Below are positions 1 to 5,030 of a stretch of 5,308 nt of DNA, in pieces; the stretch's first letter is position 1, and each line of letters starts with the position of its first letter. The notes under the pieces were generated by a model. It saw nothing but the letters and a program-made list of their open reading frames with translations, was not told the origin of the DNA and ran no database searches. The DNA is from JBHIBA01 sp046758845 (lineage in GTDB: Bacteria; UBA8248; JACPRG01; G963555815), in contig JBHIBA010000320.1 in NCBI GenBank assembly GCA_046758845.1, forward strand, positions 1 through 5,308, in the 5' to 3' direction. Made by a program: the position numbers and the translations under genes.

Positions 1-1
1 G

Positions 2-136
2 CTGCCAAAGTTGCTTGAGGGGAACTACCTCGAAGCCGAGGGCGCCGGTTATCGTCTGCGGCGCAAGGGGCGGGCGGTGGGAACGCTGGCCCGCTTCCTG
101 CAGTGGGTGCTGACCGGGTCCGAGAAGGGCGGGTAG
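2..136 (+). CDS. 3' end of a hypothetical protein with a winged-helix-like C-terminus (5' end outside window)
   Basis: An open frame enters from the window edge and ends at TAG 134-136, giving 44 residues. The next gene's GTG start follows with no gap, as in an operon. The peptide (YLEAEGAGYRLRRKGRAVG then a hydrophobic/basic helix) aligns without gaps to residues 138-171 of the next protein, with 13 identities in 34 positions, including YLE, the Y-x-L strand, KGRA and RFL. It is therefore probably the tail of a paralogue with the same membrane plus winged-helix design. The pattern of a short Y-x-L wing followed by KGR and a helix is typical of winged-helix folds; a DNA-binding role is not shown. 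The N-terminal part is missing, so function cannot be assigned. Confidence 0.6.
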   Translation: MPKLLEGNYLEAEGAGYRLRRKGRAVGTLARFLQWVLTGSEKGG

Positions 137-700
137 GTGGCCAAAGGACTGGTGCTGAGTCTGGTCCTGGTTCTGTTCTGGGTCCTCGCCCAGCTGGTCG
201 TGGTGCACACTCTCCGGCCGGTCCGGATTTTCAATGCCATGACGTTGCTCTTCGCGCCGACCTTTCCCGCTTTTATCGGCGTTTATGCACTCACACCCCC
301 TTCCTTCTTCGGGCTGCCCGAGGGGCTTACCCACACGCCGATGGCACTTGGGCTCGTCAACGGCTTGATGGTGCACCTCCTGCTTTACTGCACCTGGGTG
401 GAGGGCTTCTATTGCGTAGACCGGCCGGTGACCCTGCGCATCCTGGTGGAGTTCGTCAAGGCGCCGTCCGGGACGCTGACCCTCGGGCAGATGCAGTCCG
501 TGTACAGCCTCGAGGAGATGGTCATCCGTCGGCTGGAGAGCATGCAGGTCAACGGCTACCTGGAAGAGCGGGCCGGGCGCTACGTCCTGACCCCGAAGGG
601 CAGGGCGATGGCGGGGGCCATCCGCTTTCTGCGGCGGGCATTGGGCGCTTCCTACTACCTGGAAATGGCCCCCCCCCTGGGTGAGGAGGCCTCCGGGTAA
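137..700 (+). CDS. Hypothetical membrane protein: three transmembrane segments plus cytosolic winged-helix-like domain
   Basis: 187 residues from a GTG start directly after the previous stop, with AAGGG at 125-129 spaced 7 nt as ribosome binding site. Hydrophobic segments lie at about residues 4-24, 32-50 and 67-88. Basic residues after the first segment (RPVR, 27-30) predict an external N-terminus and a cytosolic C-terminus. Residues 97-170 form a helical region ending in a winged-helix-like wing (GYLEERAGRYVLTPKGRA), homologous to the tail of the upstream gene. No named family is recognised. It could be a membrane-anchored regulator, or a membrane scaffold for an envelope-lipid enzyme complex, given the downstream dehydrogenase, glycosyltransferase and DprE1-like oxidase. 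A run of nine C lies near its 3' end. The next gene starts 3 nt after its stop, so co-expression is very likely. Confidence 0.75.
   Translation: MAKGLVLSLVLVLFWVLAQLVVVHTLRPVRIFNAMTLLFAPTFPAFIGVYALTPPSFFGLPEGLTHTPMALGLVNGLMVHLLLYCTWVEGFYCVDRPVTLRILVEFVKAPSGTLTLGQMQSVYSLEEMVIRRLESMQVNGYLEERAGRYVLTPKGRAMAGAIRFLRRALGASYYLEMAPPLGEEASG
669..677 (+). repeat. Homopolymer tract of nine C inside the 3' end of the membrane protein gene
   Basis: Nine consecutive C encode part of the tail MAPPLG about eight codons before the stop. Slippage would alter only the last residues and the distance to the next start codon. It is seen directly; any regulatory meaning is speculative. Confidence 0.5.
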
Positions 701-703
701 ACG

Positions 704-1498
704 ATGGCGGACTACTTGGTTACGGGCGCCTCCTCGGGCATTGGGCGGGCATTGGCCCGGGAGCTGGTGCGGCGGGGCCATCGGGTCTGGGGAGCCGCCC
801 GCCGGGAAGAGTTGTTGGCCGGGCTTCAGCAAGAGCTAGGGGGCGATGGCTTCCGTTTTTCTGTCTGTGATGTCGGCCGGATTGAGGACGTGCGGAGGGC
901 GAAGTCGGCGATGGACCGGGCCGGCTTTTTCCCCGAGGTCATCATCCTGAATGCCGGCGTCAATCCCGAGGCCGGGGGGACTCCCTTTTCCCTCGCAACC
1001 TTCGAGGCGGTGACGCGGGTCAACTTGCTGGGCGCCATGGTGTGGGTGGAAGCCTTTCTCTCGACCTACCGGGCGCGCGGGCGCGGTCAGTTCGCGGCCA
1101 TCTCCTCCTTGGCGGCCTACCGCGGGGATGCCCGATGGGTGGCCTATTGCGCGAGCAAGTCGGCCCTCAGCCGCGCCTTTGAGGCCCTGCGGGCGAGACA
1201 CCGCAGACACGGAGTCACCTTCACCACGATTCACCTGGGAGCAGCGGATACGGGGATGGGGTCGGGGTCGCGCAGCCCCTTCTGTCTCACCGAGGAGCGC
1301 GCAGTGCGCCGGATCCTCGCCGCCATCGAGCGCCGGGCGAGCAGTGTGACCATCCCCCGAAGCCTTCGACTCATTGTGGAACTGATGCGCATCCTGCCCG
1401 ACGCCGTTTTCTCTCGTCTGGTGGCCGAGGTATCCCGTGTGCCCGATGGGGAACTGGAATCCCGCCTTCCCTCCGCGGCCGAGGAAAAATCGGAATGA
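704..1498 (+). CDS. Short-chain dehydrogenase/reductase, classical type, DprE2-like
   Basis: 264 residues, the normal length for a classical SDR acting as an NAD(P)-dependent oxidoreductase in the cytosol. The Rossmann motif TGASSGIG is at 7-14. Arg33/Arg34 after the second strand favour NADP(H). Asp56 sits in the CDV motif, NAG at 83-85 and Asn107 in the fourth helix. The catalytic set is Ser135 with Tyr148-x-x-x-Lys152 (YCASK), so the active site is complete. The C-terminal stretch (IPRSLRLIVELMRILPDAVFSRL) resembles the end of mycobacterial DprE2 as I remember it. DprE2 reduces a keto polyprenyl-phosphoryl sugar made by DprE1. A DprE1-like oxidase lies two genes downstream, which supports that role, but SDR substrate prediction is weak and a general ketoreductase is possible. 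ATG 704 has a GAGGAGG at 683-689, 14 nt upstream, inside the previous gene. The stop overlaps the next start (ATGA). Confidence 0.9.
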   Translation: MADYLVTGASSGIGRALARELVRRGHRVWGAARREELLAGLQQELGGDGFRFSVCDVGRIEDVRRAKSAMDRAGFFPEVIILNAGVNPEAGGTPFSLATFEAVTRVNLLGAMVWVEAFLSTYRARGRGQFAAISSLAAYRGDARWVAYCASKSALSRAFEALRARHRRHGVTFTTIHLGAADTGMGSGSRSPFCLTEERAVRRILAAIERRASSVTIPRSLRLIVELMRILPDAVFSRLVAEVSRVPDGELESRLPSAAEEKSE

Positions 1499-2388
1499 TC
1501 GTCGATTGCCACGCCCATCTGGACACCCGGGTGCTTGGCCTGGACGACCTGGTGCGAAAGATGGACGAGCAGGGGATCGCCCGGTCTGCGCTCATGGCGC
1601 GGATTACCGAGACGGTGGAGCCTGAGAAGTCAGCAACGCTGCTGGCGGCGCAGCGGGCGATGATGAACTCGTCGCTGCTCCGTCCCGTGGCGGCCTCCGT
1701 CAGCACCACTTTCTACGATGCCAACGGAACCCTCCGGCCCGTCTGGCGACTTTTCACGGCGGGCGGTCAGGGCTATGTCAAGGCGATGCGGCCGGACAAC
1801 GAGAGCGTGGCCGCGGCGATTGAAGAGAGACCCGACCGCTTCTGGGGCTGGATCTTCCTCAACCCCAAGGGGAACCCCGGCGTCCTGGAGGAGCTGGAAA
1901 GGTGGCGGAGCGCGCGGGGGATGATCGGGGTCAAGGTCCATCCCTATTGGCACCAGTACCCCATCACCGATCTGGCCGGGATCGCCCGAAGGGCAGAGGA
2001 ACTGGGCCTTCCCTTGCTGATCCACTTGGGGTTTGGAGCACAGGGCGCCTACCGTTGGCTGGTGGAGACCTTCCCTCGGCTCCGGGTCATTTTTGCCCAC
2101 GCCGGAATCCCATTTTTTAGGGCGCTCTGGCCCCTGGTTCGCACCCACCCGAACGCCTACACGGATCTCTCCAGCCCCCACCTGAGCGAGAGGTTCGCGC
2201 GGCGAGTCGTCGCGACCGTGCGGCCCGAGAAGTGCCTTTATGGGACCGACAGCCCCTATGGATTTTCGAAAGAAACCGGCTCCTATGACTACGGCCGGGT
2301 GAAGGGATGGATAGAGCGGCTGCCGGTGAACGAGCGGGATCGAGAGCGGATCCTCGGCGATAACTTTTTGGGCCTGATTCGGGCATAA
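1495..2388 (+). CDS. Metal-dependent amidohydrolase (Amidohydro_2/TIM-barrel type)
   Basis: 297 residues, in the usual range for the amidohydrolase-2 family of hydrolases and decarboxylases. The metal ligands and active-site positions can be followed in order: HAH at 6-8 (His6, His8), VKVHP at 146-150 (His149), LLIHLG with His177, FAHAG with His202, and YGTDSPYG with Asp252. All key residues are present, so an active zinc- or similar metal-dependent enzyme is expected. Family members hydrolyse C-N or C-O bonds or decarboxylate aromatic acids; the substrate here cannot be told. It is translationally coupled to the dehydrogenase by an ATGA overlap, with an AGGAA at 1482-1486 upstream. Its C-terminal part from about residue 253 reappears as a decayed copy at 3258-3398, directly before the FAD oxidase gene. 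This suggests that the amidohydrolase once adjoined the oxidase. Confidence 0.88.
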   Translation: MIVDCHAHLDTRVLGLDDLVRKMDEQGIARSALMARITETVEPEKSATLLAAQRAMMNSSLLRPVAASVSTTFYDANGTLRPVWRLFTAGGQGYVKAMRPDNESVAAAIEERPDRFWGWIFLNPKGNPGVLEELERWRSARGMIGVKVHPYWHQYPITDLAGIARRAEELGLPLLIHLGFGAQGAYRWLVETFPRLRVIFAHAGIPFFRALWPLVRTHPNAYTDLSSPHLSERFARRVVATVRPEKCLYGTDSPYGFSKETGSYDYGRVKGWIERLPVNERDRERILGDNFLGLIRA

Positions 2389-2455
2389 CGAAGAGCGCAC
2401 GTCCGGTTGGATGCTGGCCCCCCCCACCCATGGCCCGCCGGATACGGGTCGCGAG
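2257..2455 (+). repeat. Left copy of a diverged direct repeat spanning an amidohydrolase/oxidase gene junction
   Basis: The repeat covers the last part of the intact amidohydrolase gene and continues past its stop into what should be spacer. Against the right copy, offset by exactly 1010, positions 2331-2420 match 68 of 90 bases without gaps. The match goes on with small gaps on both sides (leftwards to the segment coding for YGFSKETG, rightwards to about 2455, where a shared CCATGGCCC is clear). Because the similarity crosses a stop codon into non-coding sequence, it reflects common descent of the DNA and not protein convergence. The outer edges are approximate. Confidence 0.75.
2381..2455 (+). 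pseudogene. Decayed 5' end of a second FAD-oxidase gene
   Basis: Read in the register that matches the oxidase start at 3391, this stretch gives ERTSGWMLA where the intact oxidase has ERVSGWTLA, and SRE further on where the oxidase has SRE. The position of the oxidase ATG holds GGG here. One extra C in a run of eight C (2418-2425) breaks the register. About 25 codons are recognisable; the rest of the gene is absent and the glycosyltransferase follows. It is a relic without a coding role, though its descendant of oxidase codon 17 supplies an ATG at 2430 in frame with the glycosyltransferase. Confidence 0.6.
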
Positions 2456-2462
2456 AACGCAA

Positions 2463-2474
2463 AAGGATAAGGGG
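2463..2474 (+). promoter_or_regulatory. Purine-rich ribosome binding site deciding the glycosyltransferase start
   Basis: AAGGATAAGGGG precedes GTG 2478; the AGGA core is 10 nt from the start codon. The alternative in-frame ATG at 2430 is preceded by a C-rich stretch with no Shine-Dalgarno match and lies inside the relic of the oxidase 5' end, so the GTG is preferred. Confidence 0.5.
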
Positions 2475-2477
2475 TCC

Positions 2478-3251
2478 GTGGGAGAAACGAGTCCCATATT
2501 GGTGAGTTTCTTCGTTCCCTGCCTGAATGAAGAGAGCAACATCGGTCGAACCATCGATACCATCGTGGGGTTAATGCAGAGCCAGGGATACCCCTATGAA
2601 ATCGTGGTTGTAGATGACGCCTCGGTTGATGGCTCAACGGCGGAGGTTTTGGGTAGAAGCGAGCGCTATCCCCAGACGCAGATCGAGCTGATCCAGAATC
2701 CCTTCTGCCGGGGTCTGGGCAGGAACTATTTCATCGCGGCGCAGCGGGGGAGGGGGAAGTACTTCATGCTGGTGAATGGGGACGCTGCGGAGCCTGCCGA
2801 ATCCATCCAGACCATCTTGTCTCATATGGGAGAGGCGGACGCTGTCGTGCCCTATTTTGGCCGCAACGAAACAAGGACGTTGCCTCGTAGGGCGCTGAGT
2901 CGGGCGTTCACCTTCCTCGTCAACGTCCTGAGCGGACATCGTCTTAAGTATTACAACGGACCCGTCCTCCATACGACGGAAAATGTCCGGATGTGGTTCT
3001 CAGAAACCGCAGGGTTCGGCTATCAGGCGGAGTTGCTATGCAGGCTTCTGGGGGAAGGAATTTCTGTGGTTGAGGTCCAAATTGCCAACAGCGACAGAGA
3101 GCGGGGCGCCTCCAAGGCCTTCAGTATCACGAATCTTCTCTCAGTCGCCAATTCGCTCTTTCACATTTTCCTGAGACGACTGGAAAGAGGGGCATTCAGC
3201 CTTTCTAAATCCTCGCGGCGACGTACACCCCGCACGCCACTCCGCTCATGA
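2478..3251 (+). CDS. Family 2 glycosyltransferase, DPM/DPG-synthase-like
   Basis: 257 residues from GTG 2478; an in-frame ATG at 2430 would add 16 residues coded by relic oxidase sequence. The GT-A fold begins at once with VSFFVPCLNEE (9-19), then VVVDDAS (43-49, nucleotide-binding Asp pair). NGD at 100-102 stands where DxD-type metal binding is expected, then YYNGP at 158-162, GFGYQAELL at 179-187 and RERGASKAFS at 207-216. This order fits the dolichol-phosphate-mannose/glucose synthase-like group, which moves sugars from nucleotide donors, often to polyprenyl phosphate at the inner membrane face. There are no clear C-terminal membrane helices; the protein ends in a basic tail (SRRRTPRTPLRS) that may come from relic sequence. 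G+C in three 60-base lines I counted is 50% on average, well below its neighbours, and diverged repeats flank the gene, so transfer into this operon is likely. The acceptor is not deducible. Confidence 0.85.
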   Translation: MGETSPILVSFFVPCLNEESNIGRTIDTIVGLMQSQGYPYEIVVVDDASVDGSTAEVLGRSERYPQTQIELIQNPFCRGLGRNYFIAAQRGRGKYFMLVNGDAAEPAESIQTILSHMGEADAVVPYFGRNETRTLPRRALSRAFTFLVNVLSGHRLKYYNGPVLHTTENVRMWFSETAGFGYQAELLCRLLGEGISVVEVQIANSDRERGASKAFSITNLLSVANSLFHIFLRRLERGAFSLSKSSRRRTPRTPLRS

Positions 3252-3257
3252 CCCCTC

Positions 3258-3398
3258 ATGCGTAGCGCTGAATATATAGGATTCCGCGACACCCAGGGGC
3301 CTGGCCTGGACGGCCGAGGGATGGAACAGCCCCCCGGCGGCGAGCGGGCTGGGGAGCGGGTCCTCTGCGGGAACTTTTTCGGCCTGATCCATGTTTAG
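3258..3398 (+). pseudogene. Decayed 3' end of a second amidohydrolase gene (46-codon relic frame)
   Basis: A 46-codon frame ends at TAG 3396-3398. Its last 24 residues, ending ERVLCGNFFGLIHV, align without gaps to the intact amidohydrolase C-terminus, ending ERILGDNFLGLIRA, with 12 identities. Farther upstream, GF-x-D-T-x-G and DGR-G still track the GFSKETG and YGR-x-x-G of the intact enzyme with small gaps. Everything before the metal-ligand Asp is missing, so no active enzyme can be made. The stop overlaps the oxidase start (ATG 3391), the kind of overlap expected from an operonic amidohydrolase-oxidase pair. The frame may still be translated and couple to the oxidase, but there is no sign of a function of its own. 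Confidence 0.65.
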
Positions 3399-3464
3399 CT
3401 ACGAGCGCGTTTCCGGCTGGACGCTGGCCTCTCATTCCATGGCCCATGTGGCCCGTGTGACGAG
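3273..3464 (+). repeat. Right copy of the diverged amidohydrolase/oxidase junction repeat
   Basis: This is the partner of 2257-2455. In this copy the oxidase side is intact and the amidohydrolase side is the relic, the reverse of the left copy. The best segment is 3341-3430 (68 of 90 matches). The 50 bases 3341-3390, coding for the amidohydrolase tail, keep 41 matches, and 3401-3430, in the oxidase start, keep 23 of 30. The edges are approximate. Confidence 0.75.
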
Positions 3465-4908
3465 CCGCGAGGAGATCGACAACGTCTTGACCGAGGCGCG
3501 GCGGCGAGGCTTGTCGGTGACGTTGCGAGGATCTGGCTATAGCTACGGGGACGAGATCCTCAATGAGGGTGGGCTCATCCTGGACCTTGGCCGGATGAAC
3601 CGCATCCTCGATTGGAACCCGGAAAACGGCCAGATGACGGTCGAGCCCGGTGTCACCTACGGCCAGGCCCTGGCGTGTTGTTTGAAGGACAACTGGGTGA
3701 TTTCGGCCGTCCCCGGAACCCGGCATCCTACGCTGGGCGGCGCGCTCGCCAACAACGTGCATGGAAAGAACGCCTGGAATGAAGGGAACCTCGGCGATTC
3801 GGTCGTCGCCTTTACCCTTCTGACGGGCAACGGCGAGGTGTACCGCTGCACCCGCGAGGAGAACTCCGAGCTGTTTCTTGCCGCCATCGGCGGCTTAGGC
3901 CTGCTGGGCGTATTTCTGGAGATCGTCCTCCAGTGCAAGTGCGTTCCGTCCCCTTTCCTGGAGGTACGCAAGTGGACAGTGCCGAACCTGGAAACCCTGT
4001 TCCGGGTGATGGATGCGTTGCGAGTGTCCACGGAGTACCACGTCGGGTGGGTGGATTGTTTTGCGACCGGGCGGAGCCTGGGTCGGGGGACACTCCACGC
4101 GGCCCGGTTCGTGGAGCGGCCGAAAGGGAGGGCGCGCCGGGGCGAGGACTTGGCTGTGACGTCCCCCTCCCTCCTGGGTCTGTTCCCGCGCACCTGGCTC
4201 TGGCCCTTCCTCAGGCCCTTTTTCGGAAACGGGTTCATGCGCCTCGTGAACACGACGAAGTTCCACGCCGACCGACTCGCGTCCCGCCAACAGCCCTGCG
4301 TCCAGAACTTTTTCAAATTCAACTTCCTGCTGGACTCAATCCCGGACTGGCGACAGCTATACAAACCTCACGGCTACGTTGAGCTCTTTCCGTTGATCCC
4401 GTTTGGAGCGGCCCCCGAGGCGTTTCGTGAGCTTATCGAGCTGACCCAGGGTTATGGCGCCCCTTCCTTCTTGGCCGGGATCAAGAGCCACAGGCGAGAC
4501 GATTTCCTGCTGAGCTATTCCCTGGATGGTTACTCGTTGGGCATCGATGTCCCCGCGGTAGATGGGCTGCGGGCCCGTTTTGACGAGCTGTTCTACCGGA
4601 TGACGGAAATCGTCCTGCGGTCGGGCGGGAGGATTCACCTGGCCAAGGACGACAAGCTGACGCCCGATCATTTCCGGCAGATGTTTCCCCGCTGGAGAGA
4701 GTTCGAGGTCATCAAGCAGAAGTACGACCCGGAGTCGCTGTTTGAGTCGGGCATGTACCGACGTTTGTTCCTCGGGAGGACCCCGAGCAAGCCGCCGGCC
4801 AGCCGGGGCGGAGGCGACGGGGAGGGTCAGTGGCGGGAAGATGCCGGGCGCAGGAACGCCGGCTCGCGCTTTCGGTCGTTGCGACGAGTGACAGGCCGCC
4901 CACGTTGA
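3391..4908 (+). CDS. FAD-linked oxidase, DprE1-like (polyprenyl-phosphoryl sugar oxidase type)
   Basis: 505 residues. The N-terminal PCMH-type FAD domain spans about 15-185, with RGSGYSYGD (46-54), PGTRHPTLGG (108-117) and HGKN (124-127). The C-terminal substrate domain includes YVELFPLIPF (329-338), a GIDVP motif (384-388) and HLAKD with Lys419. These follow M. tuberculosis DprE1 closely as I remember it (GW..AHV start, HGKN, VDFP, AKD). DprE1 oxidises decaprenylphosphoryl ribose at C2. Lys419 matches the catalytic Lys418; the Cys387 position is Gly384. The start at 3391 is supported by the SGW..A..AHV segment just after it, although no good Shine-Dalgarno is seen; coupling to the overlapping relic frame may serve instead. 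Residues 464-505 are a Gly/Arg-rich tail beyond the usual family end near 460 and may be read-through after a lost stop. The likely partner is the SDR at 704-1498. An aldonolactone oxidase-like activity is the main alternative. Confidence 0.88.
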   Translation: MFSYERVSGWTLASHSMAHVARVTSREEIDNVLTEARRRGLSVTLRGSGYSYGDEILNEGGLILDLGRMNRILDWNPENGQMTVEPGVTYGQALACCLKDNWVISAVPGTRHPTLGGALANNVHGKNAWNEGNLGDSVVAFTLLTGNGEVYRCTREENSELFLAAIGGLGLLGVFLEIVLQCKCVPSPFLEVRKWTVPNLETLFRVMDALRVSTEYHVGWVDCFATGRSLGRGTLHAARFVERPKGRARRGEDLAVTSPSLLGLFPRTWLWPFLRPFFGNGFMRLVNTTKFHADRLASRQQPCVQNFFKFNFLLDSIPDWRQLYKPHGYVELFPLIPFGAAPEAFRELIELTQGYGAPSFLAGIKSHRRDDFLLSYSLDGYSLGIDVPAVDGLRARFDELFYRMTEIVLRSGGRIHLAKDDKLTPDHFRQMFPRWREFEVIKQKYDPESLFESGMYRRLFLGRTPSKPPASRGGGDGEGQWREDAGRRNAGSRFRSLRRVTGRPR

Positions 4909-4947
4909 GACATTCTCGGGCGCGGACTGGAAGGTTTCACCGATCTT

Positions 4948-4983
4948 GAAGTCGAGAAAGGATCGTCGGAAGTTCGAGAACGG
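4948..4983. repeat. Imperfect 14/15-bp direct repeat upstream of the radical SAM gene
   Basis: GAAGTCGAGAAAGG (4948-4961) and GAAGTTCGAGAACGG (4969-4983) start 21 bp apart, about two helical turns, in the only sizeable intergenic gap of the window. The spacing would suit an operator, but a chance repeat in purine-rich sequence cannot be excluded. Confidence 0.3.
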
Positions 4984-5006
4984 GGTCGCTTGACGTGCGA
5001 CCTTGT
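4980..5006 (+). terminator. Hairpin in the gap after the oxidase gene; possible terminator or attenuator
   Basis: ACGGGGTCGC pairs with GCGACCTTGT around a 7-nt loop (TTGACGT). This gives a 10-bp RNA stem with two G-U pairs and a perfect GGTCGC/GCGACC core. It is followed by a moderately U-rich stretch (5003-5017) and not a clean U-run, so intrinsic termination would be weak. It lies 72 nt after the oxidase stop and 24 nt before the next start codon, so it may separate transcription units or act in the leader of the next gene. Confidence 0.35.
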
Positions 5007-5030
5007 CCTTCTGTGTTGGGGGAGAGCCCG

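Noticed and set aside
103..684. Plus-strand 193-codon frame overlapping the membrane protein gene
   Set aside because: The 137-700 frame has membrane segments, a domain homologous to its upstream neighbour and tight operon spacing; the other frame gives only Gly/Arg/Pro-rich sequence.
1630..2637. Long minus-strand open frame (335 codons) opposite the amidohydrolase and the start of the glycosyltransferase
   Set aside because: It is antisense to a gene with complete metal-ligand motifs and crosses the gene junction. The translation is Pro/Gly/Arg-rich with no recognisable motif, as expected from GC-rich shadow frames.
2389..3390. Insertion sequence or composite transposon around the glycosyltransferase
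   Set aside because: There is no transposase frame, no terminal inverted repeats and no short identical target duplication. The flanking repeats are long, diverged and derived from neighbouring genes.
4990..5018. Possible promoter with TTGACG as -35 box
   Set aside because: The hexamer at the right spacing (GTGTTG) does not resemble a -10 box, and TTGACG forms most of the loop of the hairpin at 4980-5006.
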